The notes below the pieces were generated by a model that was given only the letters and a program-made list of their open reading frames with translations, did no database searches and was not told where the DNA came from. A DNA stretch of 64,000 nucleotides from Rhinopithecus roxellana. Taxonomy: Eukaryota; Chordata; Mammalia; Primates; Cercopithecidae. Below are positions 24,142-35,731 of the stretch, piece by piece. A program made the position numbers and the translations under genes. Position 1 is the first letter of the stretch; each line of letters begins with the position of its first letter. The DNA lies in the NCBI RefSeq assembly GCF_007565055.1, contig NC_044553.1, positions 40,873,916 through 40,937,915 on the forward strand. The letters are read 5' to 3'.

Positions 24142-24600
24142 TATGAGTTGAATTGAGCCTATCCAAAATTTATATGTTGAAGCCCTAACTCGGAGTACCT
24201 CCGAGTATGACCATATTTGGACAGGGGTTCATAGTGGATATAATTAATTGAGGATGAGGTAATACTGGATTGGGGTGAACTCCTAATCCAGTCTGACTGG
24301 TTGTCATATAAAACAAGGAAATGTGCAGACAGACACACACACAGAGAAAGTCAGGTAAAGGTGAAGGCAGAGGTTGGGGTGACTTCTACAGGCCAAGGAA
24401 CACCAAAGATTGACAGCAAACCACCAGAAGCTAAGTGAGACATGGGACAGAATCTTCATCTCTGCTTCAGAAGGAACCAACCCTGCTGACACTGTGATTT
24501 CAGACCTCCAGCCTCCAGAACTGTGAGACTACATTTCTGTTGTGTAAGTCACCCAGTGTGTGGTACTTTGTTACACATTCCTAGAAAAGAAATACAGCAT
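24142..24600 (+). mobile_element. MLT1 LTR (ERVL-MaLR)
   Basis: TGAGTTGAATTGAGCCTATC, AACTCCTAATCCAGTCTGAC, CTGACACTGTGATTTCAGAC and TTTCTGTTGTGTAAGTCACC follow the MLT1 LTR order. It is about 450 bp and diverged. Confidence 0.85.
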
Positions 24601-26010
24601 TTGACAGACTTTGTTTCTTTCGAGTCAGAATGTAGATCTCAGTAACACATGTACCAATTCCTGAAACATATACTTAAATTTCAGTATGAATCACACAGTT
24701 GGTCATATACCAACATCTATTCTCTACCTCTTTGTGTAATAAATCTCTTTTCCATCTACATTATCGGCTCCTTAAGAAAATAATGTATTCATTTATTAAT
24801 TTGATAATTAGTATCTAGTTAAGCCCTACTAAATGAAAGACAAAAAAACACAAGTTTCTGCTCTCTAGGAATTCACAACCTATAAGTCAAATCCTAAGTA
24901 CGTAAAGAACCGACGTAAAGGAGGTTGGTAGAAGCATTTCCAAGGCACAACAGCAAAGCAAGTTTCACTCCCATGGCTGTCAACGGGTCATCCCTTACAC
25001 TTTGGCTTCTCGTGGAAAAATCCTGTGTTCTTCCAAGGACTAGTTATCTTCTTCCTTGGCCCTGACATCTACTTCCCTTCTTTCAGTTTCAGCACAAGTT
25101 GACACTGGAAGTCAGTCCACTGTAATTATAACAATCCTTTTTTCCTCCCAGAATAAGCAAATGGTAGGCACTCCCATAGGCAGGAATATAGGCCTATATG
25201 GACAAGGCCTATTTGGAGAATCCTCCCTAATGCCCACGATTCTAGTGTTTTCTGACTCTGTCCTACCAACCAGGAACACCTGCCAGGAAAGACTTTAAAC
25301 TCATCTTTTGCACTAAAGGATTCTTGCAGAAGCTAGGCCAAAACAGACTTTCATCAGCAAGGCTATGAATGCAGAATCCCAAGGTGGTTTGGAAAAAGTG
25401 GTAGAGGAAGTATAGGATTTGAGGCTCATAATCTGAAGGAACTGTAGCCTTTGTAGCCCTTGTGAACATCTTTGTGGATTTTCTGTCATGAGCCAAGACA
25501 AGTCCCACCTCTGTTTCATAGTCCCTGTCTCACCACTTTATTATTCAAAATTTTCTCTAGTCCTAGTTCTTCCTACTTTCCCTTCTTCCTAAACACATCC
25601 CACCTTCTGTCTTTACTGTCCTTGCTTCTTTTCCTCAGTGTTAAGGCACAGGGTTATATGCTCAATTCAACAAGTGTTTACTGAATGCCAATTGTGTTGT
25701 AGACCTTGTGCTGGTGGCTTTCCTATGCATTTTCTCAAGTAATCTACACACCTACCATTACTGTTATTAGGTAAAGAAGGCTTGGTAAATCTAAATCCCC
25801 CGGCTAGGATTACATCCCTAGATTTGTATGACCTCAAAGCCCATCCCATTTCTTAAAGGCCTTGAAAATAAGAGTTCATAATGATGACATCATCATCTGT
25901 TTATACTTCCATACAGACAAGCCAGTCCACCTATTTCTTTAAAGAAAATGAAACAAAACAAAATAAACACAACTTAAACTCAACCACAAGGGTGGTTAGG
26001 ATGCCAAATA

Positions 26011-26064
26011 ACTCTTTAGTCTAAGAGTGACATGGCATCCACAAACACTCTTTAGTCTAAGAGT
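26011..26064. repeat. Two copies of an 18-bp near-palindrome
   Basis: ACTCTTTAGTCTAAGAGT occurs at 26011-26028 and again at 26047-26064. Each copy is almost its own reverse complement. The spacer is 18 bases. Confidence 0.85.
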
Positions 26065-27340
26065 CTTAATCTATAAAACCTATTCATTATATATGTGGAA
26101 GTGTATGCATGGGCCAGAGTGTTTTCAAAGCATCAGAACTTAATACAAAAACACTACAAAGCTCATTGTAACACTAGTGTCATGGAAAATGATTCATAAT
26201 ACACAATGTGAGGTTTCCACATTGGGGTGATTTCAATGCAGTTTATGACATAAGAGGTAGCAGAGGGAGACAGGAAAGGGCTTGCCTGAACCTACAGGCC
26301 AACAAAAGCCAGGCAATATGTGGCACTATAGCACTTTCTAAAACATCCTGGCCTCTGCTTATTCTAAGAAAAAAAAAAAAATCCCTGGCAAAGGGGAACC
26401 CTCTTCTCTGCTTGATTTCTACTAACCAAAGATGTCACTGTCCAGTGATATAAAGAAATTCTGTCCCTAGGGCATAAATAAATATCCAACACCTATAGTT
26501 CATGGGTGTAGAAGAGCCTGAGAGGCCTGGAATCGATCCAATCCATTTTAACTAGCAAGAAACTACCTGGTAATACCTTGTTTGTATTTCTAGGAGGAGG
26601 AACACAAGAAACACTTATTTCATTCCACACAATAATTCACCCCAATCAGAGAGAGCACAGCAAGGGCAACAGCATCTCCCAGCTGCTGATTGCATCAAAG
26701 GCTTGCAGCACAAATTCAATTTTATGATGTTAATCTTAGCCTGCCACTCAGAAATTTTCTCTGAGGGATATGATTTTTCTCTGGATTTCATTTTAAGAAT
26801 GATTTTCTTCATCCACAATCAATAAAGATATGTTTTCATCAAAAGACTCTATCTTGGTAGAATTCAATTGGCTATTTCAACTCCTTTTGGTGACACAATA
26901 TTAATTAAAATAGTTTATGTTGCACCTCAACTGGAAAAAGAGGCAGTGAAAATAGCAGCTACTCAGAACACATGTTCTATATACATCAACATGGAAGGCA
27001 GAAAATAATTTTCTCCTTCCCCAGGCGACAGCTATTAGCTATTCAAGAGAGTTGCTCTAAATTGGTTTATCTCTGTGATCTCAATGGAAAAAAGAATGAA
27101 GTCCTTCCTGTTTACATTTTTTTGTTCAATAGGAAATCAAAATGCATATAAAGAAGATACTTTAAATGCTTACATCCCAGTTCCTCAAGAAGAGGAGAAA
27201 TAATTATCAGTGTGCCTATGTGGCATAACGGGTTAGTAGGGATCACATTTGTTATTTCCCTTAACCAAAAATTGATGATGCTATTACAAATTCTTTTTAT
27301 TTTCAATTTTAAATAATAATTACAGGTAAATACATTGTAT

Positions 27341-27384
27341 TTCTCAAAAGCAGGCATATAGATTCTCAAAAGCAGGCATATAGA
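27341..27384. repeat. 22-bp perfect tandem duplication
   Basis: A 22-base unit beginning TTCTCAAAAGCAGGCATATA is repeated head to tail with no differences. Confidence 0.9.
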
Positions 27385-28261
27385 ATTAGCACAGGGTTTT
27401 GCACATTTAAGAAAGAGGAGAAAACTATGCAACGCATTACAGAAAATAAAGCAATTTTGTTTTAACAGTGGTTTGGGAAGTGGCAGTTAATTCATTTAAC
27501 ACAGATTTATGAAGCACCTACTGTGTTCTTGACTCTGTTCTCCTCTTGAGAACGAGATGAAGGCCCCACTTCCTGTCCCATGATGCTGATAGATCATGGG
27601 GCCTCCATTACTGCAGAGAGAGAAAGGGTAGGCCTGGTTCCCACAAAGCAGGTAGAGAGTGCAGCAGAGGCTGCACTTAACCCTGCTGGGAGGAGATCAA
27701 GAAGAGTTTCTCCAAGGAAGTCCAATTACTGAAACATTCAGCTGGCAATTTACATATGCCGTCTAATAAAGTGGGGTGCATAGCTCAGTCTCTAATAGAA
27801 AAGGTAGTCTCTATCAACCACACCTTCTCACTTCCCCATTCTGAAATTCATGATTCCTCTTAACATAAGAAAGTGGTAACAAAAAGTAGGGGTACTGATA
27901 CCCTAAGGAGAATATGGATTTCACAGGGCTTTGGGTAGATATCACTCAACAGTGCATTTATTCAAAGAATGACTTTAATTTGTGACTGTTCAAAGCATAC
28001 TTTTTACTGGATTTATATTTAAAACAAAGAAAATCATCACATTAAGGAACAGCATGGAAATTTACAGACATCTAGTTCAAGTCCCTATTTTACAAATTAA
28101 AAAAGCAACATAAAGGTACACTGACTTGGTTAAAAGCAGAGAGTGAACCAGAATTTAGATTTGTCTAGATATTTGACCAGATATAACAAGCCCTAGACAG
28201 AGAGATTACACTGTTCTCCAAAAAGTCTATGTAAATGTGTACACTGATGCTGGGGAAAAAA

Positions 28262-28440
28262 AATTGGTTAATAAAAGAAGAAAGCTCCCAGCAGCATCAG
28301 AATCACCTGTGAGGCTTATTAAAATGCAGATTCCTAGGCCCCACACTGGATGAAATGAATCAGAGCTTTTAAGGGATAAAGTGCAAGAATCTGAATTTAA
28401 ACTAGTTCTCCAAAGTAATTCTTATTCAAATTAGAGTCTA
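28262..28440. mobile_element. MER5A-like hAT-Charlie MITE
   Basis: GCATCAGAATCACCTGTGAG, then AAAATGCAGATTCCTAGGCC, then AAGTGCAAGAATCTGAATTT follows the MER5A layout. Confidence 0.75.
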
Positions 28441-29570
28441 AGGAACTTGAATCTATCTCGGCATCCCCATCCACATGTATAACACAATCAATGAAATACT
28501 CAAATTAATTAATGAATTGAAGCAAAATATACTGAATGAATGAATGACCAAAAAGAACAATTCCCACAAAAAGCTCTTACTCATGATAGGTCTTCATGAT
28601 CTAGGAAGAACCCATCCCTGGCCTGATCTGGGCCTTCCATAGCCAACAGGCCTACCCAGGCACCCTAACCTCAAATGACCAAAGCCTAAAGTACTTAAAT
28701 TCTCTTACTGTCTACTACTGCCTACATGGAATGTAGAATTTTTCCATTGTTGAGGGCATTGCAAAAACACTGCATAAGGTCTTCTCTTTGAAATCCATGT
28801 AGAGAAAATGACCTAAAGGAGAAAACTCTAAGTATTTAATTATTCAGCAAATTGGCACAATCTTTGCAAGAGGAAAAACTCATGCGTGATCAAGTTGGAA
28901 TTTTGAGGCAAGTTCTTCCAAATATAGAAGGATTTTAAAAGCTAACAATACTAAAGGAAAATCACAAAAGTGTAAAATTCTATAACAAATTCCTTCCAAA
29001 ATGTTCAGTTTGCATGTTAGTGCCCCAAAGTAATGAATCAGTTTTTACTATACCCTCCACATGAAAATGTTTTCTAAGAGTCAGTTCAATAGCTCAAACT
29101 GAAGCAATGGCTGGGGCAGGAAACATGGCCCAAAAAAATGGCCACAGTTCTTACCATGTAAATGTAAGAATGTGGACTTATCCAGCAAGAGAACAACTCA
29201 AAGACAGAGGAACTCCTTTCACAGAGCCTGGCCCCAAAACATAGGCTAACAACATAGCCTTAGTAAAAAGAAAGTTTACAGTGGTTGGAAAAAAAGCTTA
29301 GTGGTGGTGGAAGCATAAAATCTCATATTTCATTCTAAACAACAAGAACAGTTAAAACGTTTCTTGGCCTGCTTTTGTAATATGCATGAAAGGCTTAAAT
29401 CCCATCTCGATTTAGAGTAGTGTTCCCCTGTCTCTAAACAAGAGAATGAGAGGGATGGAAGGCACAACTTTGGTTGCACCAGGTAGGTTAGTGTTTTATA
29501 TACAACTAAGTCTTCCAACTGTGTTGTGAGCTAGATACTCTTATAGGCTAGGCTTGAAGATTAAATCACT
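28441..29570. other. Intronic sequence, no gene seen
   Basis: No repeat family or exon recognised. Short frames only. Confidence 0.4.
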
Positions 29571-29574
29571 ACCT

Positions 29575-29690
29575 AATAATGTAAAATAATAATAAGATCT
29601 CCATTTTACACATGAGGAAACTATAGCTCAGAGGTCAATTTGCTAAGGTCCCATAGTCAGTAAAAGATGGGACACAGTTTGCCATGATTT
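29575..29690 (-). repeat. MIR SINE fragment
   Basis: CCATTTTACACATGAGGAAA, then CTATAGCTCAGAGGTCAATT and TTGCTAAGGTCCCATAGTCA, is the reverse complement of MIR. Confidence 0.8.
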
Positions 29691-30292
29691 GCAGTTGTCA
29701 TGTTCTCTCTCCCCAGCATACCTTAACATAAACTGCCTTAACCTGAAGTGCTTTTTCTCAGTACTTACACCTGGCAAACGTCCACAAAACTGGAAATTTC
29801 AAAACTAGAACTAAATTTTCACTGCTTTGAGCTTGCCCTGGTGGATATTTAGCACTCCTCAACTCTCAGCCTCCCCTTTGCTACTTTTATCAGAGCACTT
29901 ATTACTCTGCTCTAATTATTCCTGCTACCTGAACTATTCCATGAATGTATGCTTAGAGGGCAGGAGGCCAGGGAGGGGGTGGGGGGGGTTCTTTTTCTCT
30001 TTTGCACTCTGCTGGCAGCGAGCTTTACATATAACAATACATCAAAAATGTTGAAAGGGAAGTCAGAGAATTAACGTATTCGTTATGCATGAATATGGTA
30101 TGGCTTCAAGAGCTGCCTCTCTTCGCTCCTCCTTCTTGTCCCAGACAAGTCAGTTTGTAAATGTTCATCTTGAGAGTAACTCTGAAGTACACACAAAGAG
30201 CAAAAGACAGACGGAAAAAAAATATCCTTGGCTATAGATGTGCGTTCTCATTTATACTAAAGCGATCTAAAATCATATGAGCTTTCAGGGCT

Positions 30293-30651
30293 AATATGGT
30301 TTGGCTTCATCCCCACCCAAATCTCATCTTCAATTGTAGTTCCCATAATCCCCACATGTGGTGGGAGGGACCCAGTGGGAGGTAATTGAATCATGGGGAT
30401 GGTTTCCCCCATGCTGTTCCCGTGAGAGTAACTTCTCGGGAGATCGCATGTTTTCATAAGGCGCTTCCCCCTTTGCTCGGCACTCATTCTGTCTCCTGCC
30501 ACCCTTTAAAGAGGTGCCTTCCGCCATGATTGTAAGATTCCTGAGGGGTCCCCAGCCATGTGGAAATGTGAGTCAGTTAAACCTCTTTTCTTTATAAATT
30601 ACCCAGTCTTAGAGCAGTGTCCTTAGAGCAGTATGAGAAACGACTAACACA
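30293..30651 (+). mobile_element. MaLR LTR, MSTB-like
   Basis: It starts AATATGGTTTGGCTTCATCC, contains GGTAATTGAATCATGGGGAT and ends GAAACGACTAACACA. A 14-base tandem duplication, TTAGAGCAGTGTCC/TTAGAGCAGTATGA, sits near the 3' end at 30609-30636. It is a solo LTR in intron 1, antisense to WDR72. Confidence 0.88.
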
Positions 30652-30867
30652 TGGGCCCTCACAACTCACTGCCCACTCACAAGCAACCAAATGTCAATTA
30701 ACCAAAAAGTTGACTGGTTCAGTAAATTACATCTCCCTCATCCTGTACTTGCTTATTGTTTTAAACACTTACTGTGTAGGGCTTTGCATTTCTCCCAGTT
30801 AAATTTCAAATTTGTTAAAAAAAAAAAAAGAGAGAGAGAGAAAGGAAAAGTCAGTGTCAAAGCAAAC

Positions 30868-31105
30868 AATTGCTACCGTTTACTGACTATATGTTAAACT
30901 GTAGATACTGTGCTGCTTACATTATGGGCATTGCTTCATGCGGTCCTCATAATATCAATATGCATTATTATCACTATTCTAAACATGAAGAAAATGAGTC
31001 TTAGAAAACATAAGTAACTTGCCTAAGGTCAGAGCTAGGAAACAAACAGATCCATCAGTCTATGAAAAACTCACAGTCTTAATCACTGCACTATACTGGT
31101 TAGGT
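30868..31105 (-). repeat. MIR SINE
   Basis: GTTTACTGACTATATGTTAA, CATTATTATCACTATTCTAA and GAAGAAAATGAGTCTTAGAA run through a near full-length MIR in reverse. Confidence 0.8.
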
Positions 31106-31558
31106 GGGGCAAAGGTGGTGGTCAGCATGTGAGGACACCCTCTGGAAATGAGAGCAAATTCTAGAATCAGTGTTCCCCTACAGCAATGATACCTAGCTCT
31201 GTAAATGAAAATTTGCATTTTTTAGGAAAGTTCAAAGGGGTCCAAATGTCTTTTTAGACTAAGGATAACTCTCTCATTTTGAAGATAAACATGACACATG
31301 TAAATTAAGAACTCCTGGGTTCCCAAAATAAATTAGGAAGAGGACTTGCAAGGACTTCAAAGCTGACCTGGGGCTAGACCTCAGTGCACAGATAGATACT
31401 TTTAGTCCAGGTCTCCACCACAGCTGTCTGCTTCCAATTCAGCCTACAGAAGAATTGAATCTAGAAAGCTTAACAACTGGGAAAAAATAACCATACATAC
31501 TGAAAAGGCCTCCAGAAAGGTGCCTTTTATGATGTACTGATAGAATTATTCCTAAAGG
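31106..31558. other. Intronic sequence, no gene seen
   Basis: Nothing recognised. Confidence 0.4.
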
Positions 31559-31856
31559 GCCGGGCACGGTGGCTCATGCCTGTAATCCCAACACTTTGGG
31601 AGGCCGAGGCAGGTGGATCACTTGAGATCAGGAGTTCGAGACCAGCCTGGTCAACATGGTAAAACACCATCTCTACTAAAAATACAAAAATTAGCCAGGC
31701 ATGTTGGCGGGCACCTGTAACCCCAGCTACTGGAGAGGCTGAGTTAGGAGAATCGCTTGAGTCTGGGGGCCGGAGGTTGCAGTGAGCTGAGACAGCACCA
31801 CTGCACTCCTACTTGGGAGGCAGAGTGAGACTCCATCTCAACAACAACAACAACAA
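31559..31856 (+). mobile_element. Alu (S-like), (AAC)n tail
   Basis: Full-length Alu ending in an AACAACAAC tail. Flanks AGAATTATTCCTAAAG and AGAATTATTCATAAAG are the target-site duplication with one difference. Confidence 0.92.
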
Positions 31857-32221
31857 AAATTAAAAGAATTATTCATAAAGGATGCCCCCATTGTGAGCAA
31901 CATTATTACTAACATTATTATTATTAAATAACAGAAATTTCGAGTGCGTGAATTGTCAAACTACAAAGATATCTGAATGCAACAAACTTGAAATCTTAAA
32001 ATCTTACTGATACCATTACTTTCAAGGTTCCTTTAAATTATTTCACAAGTCAAATGCACTCTTCTATTCCAGGAGGCATGTGTAAACTAGAACATCAGAT
32101 TTCTAAAGCATTCAGTTCATTGGGTAGACGGTTAAAGGAAGATTTTACACACAGGGAGAAACTTAAGAGCCCCTCCCCTCCTTCCCCTCCCCACTCCCCT
32201 TCCCCTTTCTCCCTCTCTCCA

Positions 32222-32503
32222 CAGGGTCTTTCTCCCTCACCCAGGCTGGACTGCAGTGAAGCATGCAATCATCGCTCACTGCAACCTCAACCTCTCAGGC
32301 TCAAGTCATCCTACTGCCTCAGGCTCCCTAGTAGCTAGGATTATGTAGTAGACGGATGCACAGCACCACACCCAGCTGATTTTTGTAGAAATGAAGTTTT
32401 GCTATGTTGTAAAGGCTGGTCTGGAACTCCTGAGCTCAAGTGATCCACCCTCCTTGGCCTCCCACAGTGTTTGAATTACAGGCATGAGCCACAGCACCCA
32501 GCC
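32222..32503 (-). mobile_element. Alu (J-like), old
   Basis: A diverged reverse Alu. Its former poly(T) tail has decayed to a CCCTCC/CCCTTT-rich run at 32171-32220. Confidence 0.85.
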
Positions 32504-33604
32504 TAGTTAATATTTTCTTGACAAAATACTTATAATTTTAAAATATCTTTTCCAAAAGAAGTGAAAGCATTGGAACGCAATATAGAATATTAATTTTTAG
32601 GTTAAAAAAATCACTTTACTAGACGCCTTCAAGGGCAGTTCCCCTTTCTCCTACAGTCTTGCGCATTCTTTACAGAAGACTCTACTGGCACATTTTAATA
32701 TTGAAGGAATAAAAAAATACAAAGGAACAAGTGATGTTTACAAAAAAGCTGCACAAGACTAACTTAACCGCAACTACTTGCATGACAGAAGTGGTCGCTT
32801 TCCTTTTCACTGGTTTGTAAGTGGTGAGAGCTAAACAGGGAAGAAAAGAATGGCTCTTTGGCATGTGACAATGGGAAGGGCTGGAGGAAAACACTTCAGG
32901 TAAAAAGATCCCTAACAGGTGACCTAGTCTCCAATCGTTGACCTTGAACTCACTTAGCACAAAACTGGGGGCGGGGTGGGGGGGGGCGCAAAGACAAACG
33001 TACCTACGTTTTGTTTAACAGAACATCGTTAACTGTATTGAAATGGATACAAAAATGCTTTAATAAGTGAGGAAGATGGTATAAGGAAGCAAGCACCTGT
33101 TTCCGAAGGAAGTATTCCCAGTGCATCATGTTTTCCAGATTCTGTCAGTGAAGACAGTCCCCCCTTTATCTTCCTGCCTCTCATCCAGTCTTACAAGTGG
33201 CGAAAGTCTTGTCCCCGCAGTCTTTATTGCCGACTCTGCCGAAGTGGCAGAGCAAGGAAAGTTTTGCCAGCCTCCGTCCCCACAGCCCCAAGCTGTCACA
33301 CCCCAGCAGGCTTAGACCCACCCGGTCGTTTTCCCTGACCCTGAACTGAACTCAGCTTTAACATTAATTCGACCTAAAATTAAAGTTTTACAAAATAAAT
33401 AAATAAATAAAATTAATTCAATCGATTCCCGAGTTCCAAGAAATCATCCTAACAGTGAAAGGCAGGTCCCTAAAAGTATGTGGGGTAGACTCCTCCCAGG
33501 AGCACAGGTAGTGATACTGCCAGATGAGCGGCTTTGTTCACTCCTGATGCCACATCTGGAAAAGAGTTTGAAGAAGGACTTTTCCAATTTCCAAGTGCAA
33601 GAAC
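32504..33604. other. Intron 1 sequence close to the CpG island
   Basis: A G-rich run GGGGCGGGGTGGGGGGGGGC at 32968-32987 and an (AAAT)n tract near 33394-33412. An L2-like or other ancient repeat is not evident. No coding exon was recognised. Confidence 0.4.
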
Positions 33605-33801
33605 TTAGAGCAAAAGGAAGGGGTTAGAGACAGCGCTGTGCACGCCCACCCTTTTTCTCCACCCAGCTATATCCAAGCGCGGGCCGTCCCCTCCTGCGCC
33701 GGACTCTGAGGGCGGGAAGGCGCGCCGCTGCACCAGCCAGGGGCAAACGAAGACCCCCAGTCTGGGACCCGGCAGCCCGACCTGAGCTCTGGGGGTGCCT
33801 G

Positions 33802-33812
33802 CCTTACCTAAG
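33802..33812 (-). other. WDR72: Predicted splice donor of noncoding exon 1 (downstream option)
   Basis: Read on the minus strand, the sequence is GCTTAG/GTAAGGCAG with the exon ending at 33808, 251 bases downstream of the other donor. Both are strong. Either a longer first exon or a second start site is possible. Confidence 0.5.
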
Positions 33813-34053
33813 CCGAGGGGCGGCGGAGCGGCGGAGGCCTGGGCTGCGGACCGGCAGCTGGCGGGTCTCGCCCCTAGGGTCACCGGTCCCGGCCCCGGCC
33901 CCGCCCCCGCCCCGGTCAGCCCCGGCCGGCCCCGCCCCGGTCCTGCCCCCGCAGCGCGCGAACCCGGCTCGCTCTGGCCCCAGCCGCCCGAGGGCCGGGC
34001 GCACCCGCTCTCCCCTCCTGCAGCCGTGACCCGCCGCCTCCCTCCCTCCTTCT

Positions 34054-34062
34054 CTCACCTGC
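34054..34062 (-). other. WDR72: Predicted splice donor of noncoding exon 1 (upstream option)
   Basis: Read on the minus strand, the sequence is CGCAG/GTGAGAGA with the exon ending at 34059. This is a near-perfect U1 match inside the CpG island. An exon 1 ending here could splice to the acceptor at 5632. The donor is seen directly; use of it is inferred. Confidence 0.55.
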
Positions 34063-34206
34063 GGTGGCGGCTGGGAAAGGCTCGCCAGCAGCCTGCGGTT
34101 GCCTGTCCTCTCAGGGCTGGAGAGAGTTAGCGGGGATTAGATCAAAAGAGCCCAGATGACGTGAACTGTTGACCCCAGGCATTAGCAGAGACGAGGCCTC
34201 AACCTT

Positions 34207-34985
34207 TTTTGTTTGTTTTGTTTTGTTTTGTTTTGCTTTTTGTTTGTTTTTGGGGATACACAGTAGGTGTATATATTTATGGGGTATATGCCATATTTTG
34301 ATACAGACAAACAATGTGTAATAATTACATCAGGGTAAATGAGGTTTCCATCACCTCAGCATTTATCCTTTGTGTTACAAACAATCCAATTGTACTTTCA
34401 GTTATTTTTTAACTGTACAATTATTATTGACTACATTCACCCTGTTGTGCCACCAAATAGTAGGTCTTATTCATTCTTTCTATTTTTTTCTACCCATTTA
34501 CCATTCCCACCTCCCCCCACTCCCCCACCCACGACTACCCTTCACAGCCTTTGAGAACCATCGTCCTACTCTCTGTCTTCTATGAGTTCAATTGTTTTAA
34601 TTTTTAGCTCCCACAAATAAGTGGAAACATGTGAAGTTTGTCTTTTTGTGCCTGACTTATTTCACTTAACATAATGATCTCCAGTTTCATCCATGTTGTT
34701 GTGAATGACAGGATCTCATTTTTTATGGCTGAATAGTACTCCACCCTGTATATGTACTACATTTTCCTTATGCGTTTATTGGTTGATGGACAACTTAGGT
34801 TGATTCAAAATCTTGGCTATTGTGAACAGTGCTGCAATAAACATGGGAGTGCAGATATTTCTTTGATACAGTGATTTTCTTTCTTTTGGATATATACCTA
34901 GAAACGGGATTGCTGGATCATGTGGTAGTTCTAGTTTTAGTTTCTTGAGAAAGCTCCAAACTATTCTCCATAGTGGAAGTACTGA
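34207..34985 (-). mobile_element. L1 3' end, reverse orientation
   Basis: Begins with a TTTTG-rich decayed poly(A) (34207-34252), then 3' UTR and ORF2 end. Text such as TGAACAGTGCTGCAATAAAC and CCAGTTTCATCCATGTTGTT is L1. It is 5'-truncated where it meets a plus-oriented L1 piece. Confidence 0.88.
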
Positions 34986-35043
34986 GGAGCTTAAACAACT
35001 CAATAGGAAAAAATATAATAATTCAGTTTTAAAATGGGCAAAA
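34986..35043 (+). repeat. L1 piece, plus orientation (before Alu)
   Basis: TTAAACAACTCAATAGGAAA and TTCAGTTTTAAAATGGGCAA are L1 ORF2 text. They continue after the Alu with AAAGAACCAAAAAGACATTT. Confidence 0.75.
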
Positions 35044-35340
35044 GGCCGGGCACAATGGCTCACGTTTGTAATTCCAGCACTTTGGGAGGGCGAGGTGGGC
35101 AAATCACTTGAGGTCAGGAGTTCGAGACCAGCCTGGCCAATATGGTGAAACCCTGTCTCTACTAAAAGTACAAAAATTAGCTGAGCGTGGTGGTGTGTGC
35201 CTGTAGTCAATGCTACTCCAGAGACTGAGGCAGGAGAATCGCTTGAACCTGGGAATTGGAGGCTGCAGTGAGCTGAGATCACACCACTGCACTCCAACCT
35301 GGGTTACAGAGTGAAATTCCATCTCTAAATAAATAAATAT
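35044..35340 (+). mobile_element. Alu (S-like), inserted in L1
   Basis: Full-length Alu ending in an AAATAAATAA tail. L1 text AAAATGGGCAAAAG before it resembles AAAATAGACAAAAG after it, as expected of a target-site duplication. Confidence 0.9.
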
Positions 35341-35344
35341 AAAA

Positions 35345-35700
35345 ATAGACAAAAGAACCAAAAAGACATTTTTCAAAAGAAGACGTACAAATGACAAACA
35401 GGGCGTATGAAAAGGTGCTCAACATCATTGATCATCAGAGAAATGCAAACCATAACTACAATATGATATCATCTTACCCAAATTCAAATGGCTCATATCT
35501 AAGACAGGCAATAACAAATGCTGGCAAGGATGTGGAGGGAAGGGAACCCTCATACACTGTTGGTGGCAATATAAATTAGTGCAACCACTATGGAGAGTAG
35601 TTTGAAGGGTCCTCAAAAAAATGAAAATAAAACTACCATATGATCCAGCAATTTCACTGCTGGGTATATACGCAAAAGAAATCAGTATACCCCAGATCTT
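35345..35700 (+). repeat. L1 ORF2/3' piece, plus orientation
   Basis: GCTCAACATCATTGATCATC, AGAGAAATGCAAACCATAAC and ATATGATCCAGCAATTTCAC are L1 ORF2 C-terminal text. This piece overlaps in L1 coordinates with the minus piece at 34207-34985. Confidence 0.85.
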
Positions 35701-35731
35701 TTGATAAGAGATGGAACGACGTTTTCCTCAA

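Larger units (their letters stand above)
24601..28259. other. Intron 1 unique sequence
   Basis: Mostly unclassified. Possible MIR minus pieces lie at about 25670-25800 and an ancient LINE-like stretch at about 27485-27740. Small direct repeats at 26011-26064 and 27341-27384 are listed separately. No exon was recognised. Confidence 0.4.
5632..34058 (-). other. WDR72: WDR72 intron 1 (inferred)
   Basis: This is the intron between the CpG-island first exon and the first coding exon. Its acceptor AG lies at 5633-5632 and is directly visible. The donor is inferred to be GT at 34058-34057, or alternatively at 33807-33806. No further WDR72 coding sequence was recognised inside. The content is mostly transposon remnants, listed separately, in both orientations. 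Confidence 0.7.
33605..34170 (-). promoter_or_regulatory. WDR72: CpG island, candidate WDR72 promoter
   Basis: Seen: this is the only strongly GC- and CpG-rich block in the window. The densest part is about 33800-34060, with repeated CCCCGCCCC (Sp1/KLF-type GC boxes) around 33897-33950. It sits 28 kb upstream of the WDR72 start codon on the coding strand. It contains two consensus minus-strand splice donors. A CRE-like TGACGTGA lies at 34157-34164 on its upstream side. No TATA box is evident, as usual for island promoters. Inference: it drives minus-strand WDR72 transcription. The exact start site cannot be set from sequence alone. Confidence 0.75.

Noticed and set aside
33795..34130. GC-rich open frames on both strands in the CpG island
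   Set aside because: Pro/Ala/Arg/Gly-rich translations are typical of GC-rich DNA lacking stops; WDR72 starts translation at 5619.
34776..35297. 173-codon open frame on the minus strand
   Set aside because: It is antisense Alu read into the end of reversed L1 ORF2 across an insertion junction; no initiation context or gene family supports a protein.
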